Made by a program: the position numbers and the translations under genes
Shown here: in pieces, positions 47,691 to 61,595 of the stretch
How positions within the stretch are numbered: the first letter of the stretch is position 1
Layout of the letters: each line of letters starts with the position of its first letter
NCBI RefSeq assembly: GCF_028640845.1
Contig: NC_080540.1
Coordinates: 170,635,752 to 170,699,751, forward strand
DNA from: Ahaetulla prasina
Taxonomy: Eukaryota > Chordata > Lepidosauria > Squamata > Colubridae
DNA length: 64,000 bases
Direction: 5' to 3'
The notes under the pieces: model-generated
What the model saw: only the letters and a program-made list of their open reading frames with translations
The model's database searches: none
Told to the model about the DNA's origin: nothing

Positions 47691-50600
47691 AATGTTAGAT
47701 CAGACTTGGAGAGTTCCAGATTCAAGCCATGGAAGATTTAAGTCTGCCATGGAAATCTATCTGGATGACTTTGAACTAGTCAGTCTGTAAACTCGTCCTA
47801 TCTCACTGGATTGTTATTTTGAGGATAAAAAGAAGGGAGATTCCCCTGTGAGTGGGGTAGGATTTTAAGAACTAAAATGCATAAAAATGGAAGACTGGGC
47901 ATCAGCTTCCTCGCCTTTCAAAGTTTTATCTCTTTGAAGCCAATTGGGGAATAATGTTTATTTGCATCTTCACTCAGTTTCCATCCTACAGGACCTATAC
48001 AGTGATCAAGCAAATGTTTGCAATTATCTTTTTTTCTAGCTGACATTTCCCTCTGGGGCCTCAAAAAGCACTTAAGTCTCCTTTGAGATATTTTGCAGGT
48101 TTCCCCCTCTCCCTTTCTTTGGAGAGAATACAAGGAAAGAGATTTTTGAACTTCAAAAGACATCCTCACTTGAGCTTTCACGAGAGAAAAGCTACAGATT
48201 AGATGCTGTGCAGAACCAGACTGAAGCGGGGAGATGAAGGCAGCTTAATGTTTTAAAGAGGAATGAAAGGAAAACAGATCACTGGAGATGTGGGCACTAC
48301 TCCCTTTGTGTCCCGGATCAGGCTACAGACAGAGAAACCTACAGCGAAATGTCTAACCTTGGCTTCTCTATTTCACAAACTTTGGAATCAACAACAAAAT
48401 TTGTAGTTTTGGCATTTGCTCAGGGCTGAGGAAAGAGCCAACGGTGTCCCGAGGACCCGTAGCAACCGAGATGGAACAAACATCTCTCCATTTTTACATG
48501 CCAAGTTGCCCTTTTTTCCATCTCTGACTTTCCTCTGCAACCCTGACTTTCGGGTTACTTGTCATATCGCCAGGATTTATTTCCTGCCTCAGCACCATCC
48601 GAAAGAAAAATTGGAAACAGAGAGCAGAGAAAAAGGAACAACAAGTGAAAATAAACTTGGCAGGCAAGAAAAAGGTTAAGCGCTGCAAATGTGCCCTCAT
48701 GCCTTAGGATTATGGGCATTAGCCTAAACTATTGGAAATCCCCTAAGAAATTACTCTGGGCGAATTGTTTTTGCTGATTGCACTTCAGCTTCTTTAAATC
48801 AGAGGTTGCCCTTATTTATAAGGCATCAAATTAAAACTGGGTATACGTGGCTTTATAACTTGTGGTCACCAAATGTCTCCAGGGGTAGAAAAAAATTGCT
48901 TTTAGCGGTACCAGTAGCAATTCTTTTAAAGGAATTAGAGAAGATCAGAGAAGATTTAACTGAAGCATGAGAAGCCACAAATATTGCAAACGGCTTAATA
49001 GATGATTCAACGAAGAAGGATAAGACCCCCACCCGACATTTTCTCCTTAAGAATACCCATAAAGTTTCACCTGGCTTTGAAATAATGTCTCAAGTAGGTT
49101 CTGATTCATCGAACTAAATGACAGATGCTTTTTTTTAAAAAAAAAGAAGGATCCTTGATCTGCTCAGCAAGACACCAAGCCTGGTTGGATCATAAGGATA
49201 CAGCATGACCTGCCTTGGATGTTTTTTATCCAAGTGAAAAGTCATGGCATACATTTAATAAAATAAAATATTAAAACAAAACAAAAGTTTAATGTGGGCC
49301 TTCAAGTAGTTCCATATATTCTTGAATGCATCAAGGGGAGGTAAGAGTCTTGTGGAACCTTTCCCCAGGCAGTGATCAAGTGTGAAGTCATTAAGTAAAC
49401 AGTTCAGTTAAAGTGATCCAACAGGGAGACAGATTAGAGGTAGCAAGAAGTGTTTCGCAGAGTCACCGGCTATACCGTCCAAAAATAGAACAAAATGACG
49501 GAGTTGCAAATAATTTGCATACAGTAAAAGATAATTTAAGGAAAAAAAACTATTAAAATTAATCTTGTTTTGACTCCTGTATCTGATTTGGCCAAATATG
49601 ATATTTGACCTGGAGATATTGGTACTTGTAATGGATCGCTTTATTCTCAGAGTCAATCACAACAAACCATTGTGATGCCAAAACAATGACCCATATACAA
49701 TGCAAATGCCGCTATGACATTCTTTCGAGGAATAAATTGCAGCATTTGTAAGATGTCACCTTTATGTCTCCATTGCACTTCCCTGAACTCCCTTACACCG
49801 TGTTTATTTCTTCATAATGAAAGTTATCTTTACGGGAAAATGGCCTGATCATGGTCATCACATCTAGTATGTTGTTACTGATTGGGTTTCTACATGGTAC
49901 TAAACAGTAATGTAGATTGACTGATTTGGGCAAGTGTAATGTTTGAACCTTGCTTTTCTAAAATATGTGCTATGGCTTGGTACTGTGTGTTAACTTGGCC
50001 ACTGTGACTAATTCAGTAAGTCAGGCATTAACATCAGGTGTTAAGTTTGGTCACTGACCATAATACAATTTCTGTTCTCTTTTGCACTGTTTGTTCTACT
50101 AAGTGTGAACCCAACCTCTTTCCAGCTTTTTATACACGGTGTGGGCCCATTCTATCACCAGGCATTATTCTCAGCAGCAGCAGAAACCCACTCCACTTTT
50201 GACCCCTCTGCATGTCTCTTTATCCCCATCTTCTAGCATCCTAGACAAATAAAACTGCCCCAGTGTCTTTGCTGAACTTTTAACTCTTTATATGTTGCCT
50301 GTGGGATTGTTGTTCTTTTTGTGCTTATTTCAAACAATTGCATCATTAGATCCTATGCCCTTGAATCAGGGAGTACTGGCTTTTTTTATTATTATTACTT
50401 TAACTCCTGGGCAATTGGCTACATGCCTCCAAATGATCTCTGCTACACAACTGCTGAAGGTCTCTTCCTCCCAACCCCCCATTTATATTTTCCCTTTGCT
50501 TCTGGCAGCATCCTCTGCACCAAAATCATTGTATACCTATTTTTCCCAGTCAGCAAATACATAAGGGTGAGAGCTACAATCTTTTCAGATCTCCTGCTTG

Positions 50601-51163
50601 CCATCATTAAATTACAGTCAATGATTTATGAATAGCTGGCTCATTTCCTTGAGAGGTTCTTGAAGATTCCTGTTTGTCAAGATGACCCCCACCTGCCAAT
50701 CACTGTCCTGCCATAACTCTTTAAGTAAGATGTTGCCATGCGGATCCACACAGGGCAGCTTTATCCAGACTGAGCTTTTCTGATATAGTAGGAGGATTCC
50801 GCTCCCCAGGCCTTGTGCCAGGCCCAGCTATGGCAAGCTCTAGAATGAATGGAGAAGTTGCCATTCATTCAATCTCATTATGGGCTGTGCCAAATTTATT
50901 TCTTCTTGTTCTTTTCCTCTTGCTTGACTGCAGCCAGATAGCTCGCAAAGGGAAAGTAACACTGTGAGCAATATGAGTTCATGGATCATATTTTGAACAC
51001 AAACTTCCAAATACAGAATGAGCAGGAAAGATCGATGGCTGTATGAGAGTGCTGTCAAGGACTCCCAACAGCAGCAGGAAATCTGCACGTCTTCAGTGTG
51101 GCCCATAGCTGCATGGATGCAGGCAGGATTTATTTCTAATTTGCAGGTGATTAAATAAGCTCA

Positions 51164-51527
51164 AAAAGGGACACGGTGGCTCAGGGGCTAGGATGTTGAG
51201 CTTGTCAATCGAAAGGTCGGCAGCTCAGCGGTTCGAATCCCTAGTGCTGCCGTGTAATGGGGTGAGCTCCCGTTACTTGTCCCAGCTTCTGCCAACCTAG
51301 CAGTTTCGAAAGCACATAAAAATGCAAATAGAAAAAATAGGGACCACCTTGGGTGGGAAGGTAACAGTGTTCCTTGCGCCTTTGGCATTGAGCCATGCTG
51401 GCCACATGACCACGGAGACGTCTTCGGACAACGCTGGCTCTTCGGCTTTGAAACAGAGATGAGCACCGCCCCCTAGAGTCGGCAACGACTAGCACATATC
51501 TGCGAGGGGAACCTTTACCTTTACCTT
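51164..51527 (+). mobile_element. Sauria-type tRNA SINE, copy 2, with 13-bp TSD
   Basis: This is a full-length copy with head GGGACACGGTGGCTCAGGGG, B box GGTTCGAATCC at 51230-51240 and 3' end ACCTTTACCTTTACC. Perfect duplications TTAAATAAGCTCA flank it at 51151-51163 and 51528-51540. The clean target duplication and good boxes suggest a fairly recent insertion by LINE machinery. ORFs on its minus strand are not genes. Confidence 0.93.
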
Positions 51528-54489
51528 TTAAATAAGCTCATCTTCCCAAACAAGATTTTCATACCTGGACTCAGATGCTGAATGCTAGCTAAATCACCAC
51601 TTCTTACTGGTACTAAAATTCATTCCTTTTTGTATGGACACCCTATAAAATAAAAATTGTTGCCTTATTTGACTCATCCTTGCAAAATGCTGGTAGCTCA
51701 CCGTGAATGTCTTTCCCTCAAAACAGACAGCCACATGGGCTGGAAATAAATTTTTCTTTCTAGAATTGGTTTTTTGATTTTGGTTTTGTTCTTGTTATTA
51801 TAGTCCAAAGCATATGATCTGTTTACTCAACAATTGCAAAAAAATCCCCTGACATCAGAAAATTAGTGACAGAGCCCCTTCTACTCAGCTGATTAGAAAT
51901 GTAGGAGACATAAAGTAAAATAGACGGATGAACAGACCCCCAGAATTTGGAAGGGCTCTGGAACTGAGGAACTAGAAAACTTATCAGCAGAAATATTTCT
52001 TTGCAAAAAAAAAATACTTCCCCTTGCTAACGCTGGGAAATGAATACCCCATTCTTACACCAAGAAGCACAATCAATAAACAAGATAAATTCTGCAGCGT
52101 TGGGGTGGGGGGAGGTCAGAAAGTGTCAGATTCACTCCTCCTCGTCTTCTAGATTGTGCTTGCACCACAAACAATATTGGCAAACCACGAAAGCACCTTG
52201 GCAACCTTAACAATATTTTTAAACCCCTTCAGCTGTCAGCCTTAGCTGTTAGTCAGGCTAATAAAGGATGTTGTAGCTCAAATAAACTGCAGGGCACCAT
52301 GTTAGAGATGTTGGGGGAAGATAGACATTCTGACTCTGTGGAAGGTGGATATTAAAAATTTTGGCCTTTTCATCCTGGCAATAAAGATGGTGGTGGTGAG
52401 GATGATGGTCATCACCACAATGATTGTGATTTTAGTGCTGCCAAAGGATACTTCTGCATAGCTGCGCATTCTCAAGGAACTCTTAAGGCAATAAGAAGAG
52501 TCAAGGTTTAAAACATCCAACGCAGCTATTAGAATGGATGCTAAAAACAATGTAAAGTTTGTAAGTTTGAACACTTCCGTACAGCCACAGGCTTCCCTCG
52601 CCTTTCTTGCCCTCTACAGCAGTTTCGCAATGCTTGAGTGTCCTCATCGCTACTACAGCTAAGCTTGGCACAGCTTAGAAACTGTGAATTCTTTGCTGCT
52701 TTTCTTTTGGTTTCAAAGAAAAACCAGTAACTGCTCTGTTGGCAAAGCTGTCCTCTAGTCCCACCTGAAGTATGGAGGGAGATGCTTTGACGGCACTGGC
52801 TTCAACAAGAAGGGAGAAAATTCCAGGAGATGGGTTGTGGAGGGAACTCCTGCCCCTGAGAAGACCCCTGCCCCACAGCTCTAGAGGACAGATCCGCCAA
52901 ACTGGTTTCACGGCATTTCCTTGAGACCAGGAATTGGATTGACTGTGCTGCTGGAAATCTTGCCATGACCATAGGGGCACATGAGGGCACAGGGGCACAG
53001 TGTTTTGGTGTCAAAGTGTTGTTGTTTTCAGGTGGAATGAATCTGGATGATTTTGGCATCAGAGCCAGAGGAGCTGCAGTAATCCAGATTAGAGCCGCAG
53101 TAATCCAGATTAGGAAGAGAAAAGGTGATCAGAGCACACATGACGGGGCATGTAGCCTACGATGTAATTCCTTAAATCAAATGCATCTTTTCCTGGCGGG
53201 GGTGGGGGGGGTCACACAACGGAACAAGCCCAAGTAAAGGTGCATCTCCTTGAAGGAGGTGTCCAAGCACTTTTTTGCCTTGGAATTCAAATCTCAGCAC
53301 ACACCTTAAGAGAATTTGAAATTTGAGAAAATGTACCATCATAAGAAAAGCTCATACCAACGATTAGTCATTCCATCATGGTACTGAGAAACGTTCCTCT
53401 ATGATACTATTTCTATCCATTGTTCAATTCATTGTCTTTCCCTCCTTTGAGCAAATGTCCACTGCCTTGATTTCAACCACTTATAGTAAATAGTATGAAA
53501 TGATTTGCATCATGTCCTCTTACAAAAAAAGAGTTGATCTCTTAATGTGTCAGGAAAGGAAGTGTGTGTGTGTGTGAACACAAGGGAGGGGGCACGTGGG
53601 AATGCAGTAGGAGAATATTCTTGCTTCCCAAAGAATCCATATTAAATAAAAAAAAACTTCAGAGTTTTCTGAGTGTTTAAAGCCTAATTAATATTTGATA
53701 AATAATCTTGAATAACTTTATAGGGAAAAAAACCCATCCTTTTTTTTGAGATATACATCGTATCAACCATAAATATTCGTTCATTCATTTTGTTAGGCTT
53801 ACATCCCACTCTAATCGTTAATCAACTCTGGGCAGCTTACATTCCTACCCTAAATCAACAAGGGGTCAAAATAATAGAAATAATCAATGCTCAAAATAAT
53901 AATAACATTTTCCAATGCTGAGAAACCCTATATTAATGTAGATTTTTACACAAGAGGAATCCCTTTCATATCATCTCCCCCTCAAAACCTATGTTTCTGG
54001 TATAGTAATGGCTGCCTTCTGAAAGCAATGTTCCAGTCAGGAACACTGACTGAGCGCATTATCAACTGGTCAGCTGCTGCCAAATTCAAGTGGCCAAGCT
54101 GGGTCTGATTAGGATATATGATCCTGTGGGATGGTATTGAAGCAGCTGCTGTAAATCTTAAGAGACCAGAATGTCTCAATCAGGAGAGTTCTCTTTATAT
54201 TATTTCCTTATGATTCAATTTGTATTTAGCAATATTCCCATTTTCTAACTGTAAAAATCACAGATCAATAGTAGTTTTGGGGAGGAAGAAGTAGAAGTGA
54301 CCCAAGACTTGGGAACTGAATGCATCCTGCACCGAAAGGATAGCTTCTTATCTAATGGGAGACCTGAAAAGCTATAATATCTGTGTGGCACATGTAAGTG
54401 GCTGTAGGTTCCTATTGTGCGTCTTGCTTTCTATAAAAGAAATCATAGGGAAGTTTCCTACAGGGAAATTCTAAAATATCTAAGAATTA

Positions 54490-54682
54490 GACTGTCTACT
54501 GTTGACATCACCTCATCCTAAGAGTTCTGTAAGGGGCGTGCATAAGCGCACCAACATGCCTACTGTCCCTGTCCTACTGTCCCCATTTATTCATATCTAT
54601 TTCCTGTATTCATAATCATTTTTATACTTATATCTGTTATCTTATACATGCTTGACGAATAAATAAATAATTTAATTTTAAA
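54490..54682 (+). mobile_element. 5'-truncated LINE 3' tail
   Basis: It carries CTACTGTTGACATCACCTCA (the last codons of the RT ORF in the 17.9-kb copy), then GGGGCGTGCATAAGCGCACC and an AT-rich end with AATAAATAAATAA. It is the same family as 5675-5825, 17905-18785 and 21424-25080. Confidence 0.83.
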
Positions 54683-55237
54683 AAATAAATAATATTTCAA
54701 AGCAGGGATGATCATCCCAGAGGCGATATATACAATAACCCTCTGAGCTGCAAAACATTGGACAACCACATGATGGCAATAGGTGGTTAGCTCTAATGGT
54801 CATCTGCATCTTCAGATGTAACTAGGTAGCCCTTGGGACTTGAACCCAAAATGAGAAAAAAATTCAGGCTTAGGTTACAATCCTGTTTTTGAGAGCAACT
54901 CAAAAATCAGCCACCTGGAATTCAACAGACCCAAGTTAGTATCCATAGAATTGTAACTTTATTGGTATCTTTGCACAACACACAAACCACAAAGAATCCA
55001 ACCACATTCAAGCTGAACATGTTTTGGGAGGGCAGGTAGTGTTATTTGCTTATAGTTCCTGTGAAACCTTCCCCCTCAAAAAAGGGTTTTGGTGAAAAAA
55101 TCCATGCTTTAGGGCACTTTTACTATTGGAAAGTTGCCATTTTGGTTTTTAGTTTGGGCCTCAAAGTATCTTTGGCTTGCTCTGCTTTTTCTCTCTCCAC
55201 TAAGGCCATTGGGAAATTAAAAGTGTTGTCTCATTAA

Positions 55238-55936
<699 letters not shown>

Positions 55937-56105
55937 TACTGTGATCGAAGAGACCTGAACAAGCTTGGTGGTCATTTTGTTCATTTTCTCTGTTATCTTA
56001 GGGAGGTTGGGGGGTACTGCCACCAAATTTTGGTCTAGGAAAACTCGGTGGCCTGGGAAAACTCCATAATGCCATTATTTCTATATAATAAATGAAACAA
56101 ATTTC

Positions 56106-56160
<55 letters not shown>

Positions 56161-56397
56161 TTCCTTCCTTCCTTCCTTCCTTCCTTTCTTCCTTCCTTCC
56201 TACCTTCCTTCCTTCCTTCCTTCTTTCCTTCCTACCTTCCTTCCTTTTCTTTTTCTTTTTTTTTCTTCTTTTCACTTTTTCTCTCTCCTGTGGTTGATGG
56301 TGCATGGATCTGATTTGGGGCTTCTTTGGGTGGGGAGGGCTTTTTTATTTTATTTTTGGATTGATTTTATTTTACTTATTTACCAATGGCAAATAAA
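55937..56397 (+). other. OLFM2: OLFM2 3' UTR with two poly(A) signals
   Basis: AATAAA occurs at 56087-56092, about 150 nt after the stop, and again at 56392-56397. The pyrimidine microsatellite 56108-56265 lies between them. I cannot tell which signal is used. A short 3' UTR would exclude the microsatellite. Confidence 0.7.
56108..56265. repeat. (CTTT)n(CCTT)n microsatellite in 3' UTR region
   Basis: About 150 nt of CTTT then CCTT units with rare CCTA interruptions. It accounts for the Phe/Leu/Ser and Lys/Arg/Glu repeat ORFs on the two strands. Confidence 0.96.
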
Positions 56398-58573
56398 GAC
56401 AGTCTCATTGAGATTGGAAGAGTTTGGGCCTTTCTTGGTTCAAATGAGTGTACTTGCCTCAGGGAAATGTCTTGAAGCTTATATCTGGAATATGATGGTT
56501 GGCTTTTCATCAAGAAACCCTGCATCTTCACCAAGCAACAGCAGAATCAATTTTGTCTTTGAAGCAGGTTCTTCCTCTAAAACATTTCCCTATACTGCTG
56601 AAGCTGATGTTATTATCTACCAATTCTCATAGCAAATTGCTTGTCTTTCTCCAAAGAGAACATTTCAGTAAAATTCTTCAGAGTGAGGCTCCTTCGCTTA
56701 TCTTAGTTATGAGGAGACTGAAGGGTAGACACAAATATCCTTCTTTCATCATAGCAGTCTGCAGCCTCCTGACATTTCACCCTTCAATTAAAATCTGTCA
56801 TGGAGAAACTTTTCCTATTGAGGCTTTTTACATCAAGAAGTAGGGGGCCAGCAGGAAGCTTTAGAGCAAGGGAGAGAGATGCCTTGGGGAAAAAGCAACA
56901 TCCGCTTTCTCCATCGTCTCATGGAAATAGAATTCCCAACTCACATTTCTTATCAAAATACATTGAAATATGAATGTTATGCATGAGCAACGTTCAGAAA
57001 TGCCTGATTCAGGGAGGAAACAGCATTGAGGTTGGGGGGGGGGAATAGGTATTCAAATTTGGATGCAACAAAGCACTAGTGAAACAGGACATGAATGCAT
57101 TCATTTCCTCTTGTCACTGTTCAACAGTCCAAAAAGTATGCTATACCATGGCTTGTTTGATGACAAGCATATCAATCAACTGCAGGTGGGGAAGGAGAAA
57201 GGAACGGCTCAGAGAACAGGGCAGAAAGCAAGATGTTGAAAAACAACGTATGTGGGAAGGGAATATAATGCCTGCTTTGCCAGCAAAGAGTCCCAGGTTT
57301 AATCCCCGGCCTCTCCTATTAATTAAATAACATTGAAGTACCACCTCAATAGTTGTCAGTCAGAATAGGGCTCACCAAGGAGAGATAAGAAATGCAGATT
57401 CGCCCTCCCTTTCTTCTCTCCCGTTCTTTTCCCCCCGTGCTGTCATGTGTCAGCTGAAACAAAACAACCAGGTGAACTACGGACCAGCTTCAGAAGGAGA
57501 AGGATGTTTCTGCCTGCTCAGCTGATTCAAGAATAGCCAGTGCTTTTTTTTAAACTTAGCAAGGCTTAAAGGGAAAAAAAAGTCCTTATTAGTTGGGAGG
57601 CAGCTGTTGTTTTTTTTTTTAAGAGGTGTAGTAGAGTCCCTGAAGATGACATTCCTTCGGCGTGCCTTCTTCCTTGAACTCACCAGATAAACAAAGTTCA
57701 GAAAAAGCCTAACCTGGGCTATCCATCGTTACTTGGGTTACTACATGTTGCACAAGCCTTCCAGATGGATCACTCCCTCCAGTGTGAGTTGCAATCCACG
57801 TAGTTCAGGAACATGTGGCCGTCTACAGATTCCCCGCTGCTTTTGGAAAAGGCTTCTCTTAATACAACAGAGCCCGGGAGTAAGTCAACGTGTCTGATCT
57901 ACTATAAATGTAAATCAGAGGTGCCTTCTCAGGAAACAGGTTGGCTTACGGCAAATTATTTCTACAATGTTATGCAGAGACAAAGTCTGATGGGCAAAAA
58001 AAAAGTCTTAAAAGAAATTCAGAATTGTAGGCAAACAAGCTCTGCCTGGCCACAAAACAAAGGGAAGGGAAACTAACTCAGAAAGGTCAGATAGATCTTA
58101 TGGATATAGTGTCCCTTTCAAGTTGCATGGAACTCCACTCAAGGACACATCCCTCAAACCTTCCACTTTGTCCCAGCTAACAGTGAGATGGCTCCTGATG
58201 ATACAGGGGGGAAAGTCCACCTATGGTGAAGCTTGCTATTTATTCAATAAATAAATAACTTTACACCTCGTAAGAAGAAAACTTTCCAGTGCATATTAAT
58301 TTTGGTCAAGACAATTAATGATTACTTTGCTTAGTTGCAAGCTATGTTTTATCATACTTCCCTGTAAGGCTTCTCTTTATCTAACTCAGAGGAGCTATTT
58401 CTAACTAAATTATAGAAGTAAAGGTGTGTTATATTTACATGAAACTCCTACAATTACCTAATTATATACCTTTCAGTTGAGTACCTGGTACCAGATGACT
58501 TATGTAAATTCTTCTGTCTAGTAAACATTGAAATTAACCACAGGAAGAGTACCTGCTGCCAGCTGAAGCATAG

Positions 58574-58574
<1 letters not shown>

Positions 58575-58640
<66 letters not shown>
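58575..58640. repeat. (AT)n microsatellite
   Basis: More than thirty AT units, 38 bp before a hAT-like MITE. It makes the Ile/Tyr repeat ORFs. Confidence 0.97.
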
Positions 58641-58641
<1 letters not shown>

Positions 58642-58678
58642 CTCGCTCTGCCATCTTATTGAGCCTTTTACTCTATAG

Positions 58679-58779
58679 CAGGGGTCTCCAACCTTGGCAA
58701 TTTTAAGCCTGGAGGACTTCAACTCCCAGAATTCTGTTGAAGTCCTCAGGCTTAAAGTTGCCAAGGTTGGAGACCCCTG
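58679..58779. mobile_element. hAT-like palindromic MITE (CAGGGGTCTCCAACC), copy 3
   Basis: This 101-bp foldback runs from CAGGGGTCTCCAACCTTGGC to AAGGTTGGAGACCCCTG. The flanks CTCTATAG (58671-58678) and CTCTACAG (58780-58787) match at 7 of 8. It is closest to the 7968 copy in its ends. Confidence 0.88.
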
Positions 58780-59799
58780 CTCTACAGGGTTACCAATCTT
58801 TTCTGATTTCCACCCACAAATATATTCTTTCTTGTTTAAGGTACGTGGCTCAGTTATTCTAATTCTGCCTTATCTCATCAACTGAATTAGAAATTGAACA
58901 GATTTATTTGCAGTCAGCAGAGACACAGAACAGCCAGAGAAATGACTGATGCAGGGAAACAACAAGTATATTCTTTCAGAGATGAGAGCTGTAGATGCAG
59001 GAGACTTATCAGTTTGATTAATTTTGCTGACAGACTAGCAGTCTCACTAGCAATGCTGTCGCACATACCTCAAAAAGTGAATACTGTTGCAGTCCAGGTA
59101 AACCAAGTTCAGCCATATTTCCCTCTTTTTCTTGGCAGGTTACTCAAATAGCTCATCCATTGTTGTTCAGATGAATGGTAACCAACGCTGTGGATTTCTC
59201 TTTGAAAGGAAACGGCATAGCTGAGTTGCTACAAAAATGCTGTGCAAATAATTCCACTTTACCCATTCCCGAAGAAGTTTGCAGGTTGGAATTAGGAATT
59301 GGAGATGTTCTTATAGGGAAAAAATGTTTTTATCACGAGAGTGAAAAATGCAGTGCCATATTTGGACCAAACGTATTTCTAGGGTTGAAGGACTGAAGAA
59401 CTTGCCATTCAGAAGAGATTGCTGAGTGATGCCTCCCACCACTCCTCATTTACCTGCACTAGAAACTGAAGTTTACTTACTGAAGTGGCTCTTTTCAATA
59501 ATGTGATATTAATGATAGCTTTTAAGATACATCCAAAGGCAAAGAGAATCACATAATTAGTAGAGCCACTGCGGAAGCATATTCCAACATGCATACAGCC
59601 TCCTTCAAAAAAATCAAATCAAAAGCAAATCGGTGTCTAATAGAGTGGAAATAGATTTTTTTTTTACTTTAGATAATTTTTATCCTGCCGTTATTATTTT
59701 TATAAATAACTCAAGGTTGTGAACATACCTAATAGTCCTTCAACCTCCTCAGTATATTCCCCACAACAACAACAACCACCTGTATATTGGGCTGGGAGA

Positions 59800-59922
59800 G
59801 ACTGACTGTCCCAAAGAAACCCAGCTGGCTTTTATATCCAAGGTCCACGGTCCAAGGGACTAGAGCTCATAGTCTCCTGATTTCTAGCCTGGTACTTTAA
59901 CTACTAAGCTAAACTGCCTTTG
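59800..59922 (-). mobile_element. tRNA-derived SINE head, antisense
   Basis: The minus strand reads GGCAGTTTAGCTTAGTAGTT, then ACCAGGCTAGAAATCAGGAG and TATGAGCTCTAGTCCC, giving A- and B-box-like elements. It matches the head of the SINE at 43425-43641. The body is missing or unrecognisable. Confidence 0.6.
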
Positions 59923-60599
59923 ATTTATATTATATGCACTGATTACTCCTTGTGTTCATCACAAAGCAGCTTCCCTCCAGTCTTCCAGGACCAGGCTATG
60001 CACAACTCTGATTGGCTGGCTCTTGTATTGATCATAAAGGCATGCTTTCCCTTTCAGGCCAATGGTCGTACATGTACCAACTGAGGGAATAAATGGGAAA
60101 CACAAGTTTCCTTGAAACTGTGGAAGGTGAAAGTAACCTTCATCTCCTCTCCTTATATTATTATTGAATAGGCAAAGTGGTGTAAATGTAGGAGATCTGC
60201 CTCTAGCTAATCTTAGATGGACTAAAAACCAGATTTCAAGCCTCAGCAGGTTGGCACAGGTGCTGCTCATGACTTTGGTAAGACTTTTTTTTCCCTTTGA
60301 AAAACTCAGGAAGGAAATTATAGGACAGAGTGGAACAAATTAGTTTTCATGATGAATCTCCTCCTCCGTGTCAGCTAGTGCTAATTCTTTGAAATCTACA
60401 ACCAGATTTGCCAGCTTGCAGTTAGTCTGCTGATAAGGCCCTTGGCTTAACCAAGGGAACATTTGTTTACAATAAGATAGTATCGCTTATCTCAGAAACA
60501 CTTAGATACTGATTCCTCCATTACTCAGGCCACACCAAGCTCAGTTAACCTTGTATCACTTTCATATCTTCCAAGGTTTGATATAAAAAATCAGTTTCC

Positions 60600-60708
60600 T
60601 ATAATCCTGAATCTCTCTCTCTCTGTCTTTCTCTCTGTCTCTCTCTGTGTGTCTGTCTTTCTCTCTGTCTCTGTCTCTCTCTGTCTCTGTCTCTCTCTCT
60701 CTCTCTCT

Positions 60709-60761
<53 letters not shown>

Positions 60762-60840
60762 GAGACAGAGACAGAGATATTCAGGATTGGGGAAAACTGA
60801 TTTCTTATACACACACACACACACACAAACATACACACAC
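60600..60840. repeat. (CT)n/(CTGT)n/(CA)n compound microsatellite
   Basis: CT- and CTGT-type runs lead into two separate CA arrays, separated by about 60 bp that include TTCAGGATTGGGG. Overlapping repeat ORFs on both strands are artefacts. Confidence 0.94.
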
Positions 60841-61080
60841 AAATGAATTCTTTTCTGTACGCTTCCATTATCTTCTCATTCATTTCCAAATCCAAAGGAA
60901 GAGAAGCTACAAAAACCAATGAACCATTCAAAACAAACCATGTGAAATCTTCTGTCCAAAGAAGCCACTGTATTATTATGTTTTGAGTATCACACCTCCA
61001 TCTGAAGCAATCGACATCGTACAAAGATACAAAATAATTTTGTGGAATTAATTGTAATGTTAATTTAATTTATTTAATTA

Positions 61081-61247
61081 TCCTACTTTGGACACATTAT
61101 GCGATGACCCAGCTGCCTGGAAGAGGCACTGATGCTTGAGAAAGTTGGAAGGAAAGAGGAGGACAATCATCAGCAAAGTAGACAGATTATGATAGTGTTA
61201 GTAAGAGCACTATTGGAGGACTTGAATGAACAGATTAGGGATTGTAT
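61081..61247 (+). mobile_element. Possible RTE/BovB LINE C-terminal fragment
   Basis: Interrupted + frame reading gives FGHIMR, LEEALMLEKVGRKEED and later LLEDLNEQIRD, resembling the HxMR...LMLGK...RR end of BovB ORFs. A related piece (QIRDRWRKSI) follows at about 61619-61650, after the MITE. Assignment is tentative. Confidence 0.45.
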
Positions 61248-61595
61248 CAGCGGTGAAATCCTCTGAAGTCTGCTACCGGTTCTGTGAGTCTGCTACCGAG
61301 TGCGCGCTTTGCGCACGCATGCGCACCTGAGTGCCTGAGGCACGGCCAGACAGCGCTAAAAAAGGAACATTTTGAAGCCTTCTGAGTGTGCAAAGGTAAG
61401 TAGAACAGCAAAGGGGTGAGAAATCTGCTGTGTCACGCAATTTAGATTAGCTAGAAAGCAGGAAATCCGATGATTCTAGCTAACATAAATCACACGTCAC
61501 AGCTGATCGTCGGAAATACCGGTTCTCCCGAACCGGTAGCATTTTTTACTACCTGTTTGGGAGAACCGGTCCAAACCGGTAGCATTTCACCCATG
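61248..61595. mobile_element. hAT-like MITE (CAGGGGTGAAATG), copy 2
   Basis: The left end CAGCGGTGAAATCCTCTGAA and the right end GGTAGCATTTCACCCATG are inverted counterparts. It contains GCTACCGGTTCTGTGAG and TTTGGGAGAACCGGTCCAAA. The flanking octamers GATTGTAT and GATCTCAG do not match, unlike most MITEs in the window. Confidence 0.7.

Noticed and set aside
56081..56313. Phe/Leu/Ser and Lys/Arg/Glu repeat ORFs
   Set aside because: Pure translation of the CTTT/CCTT microsatellite.
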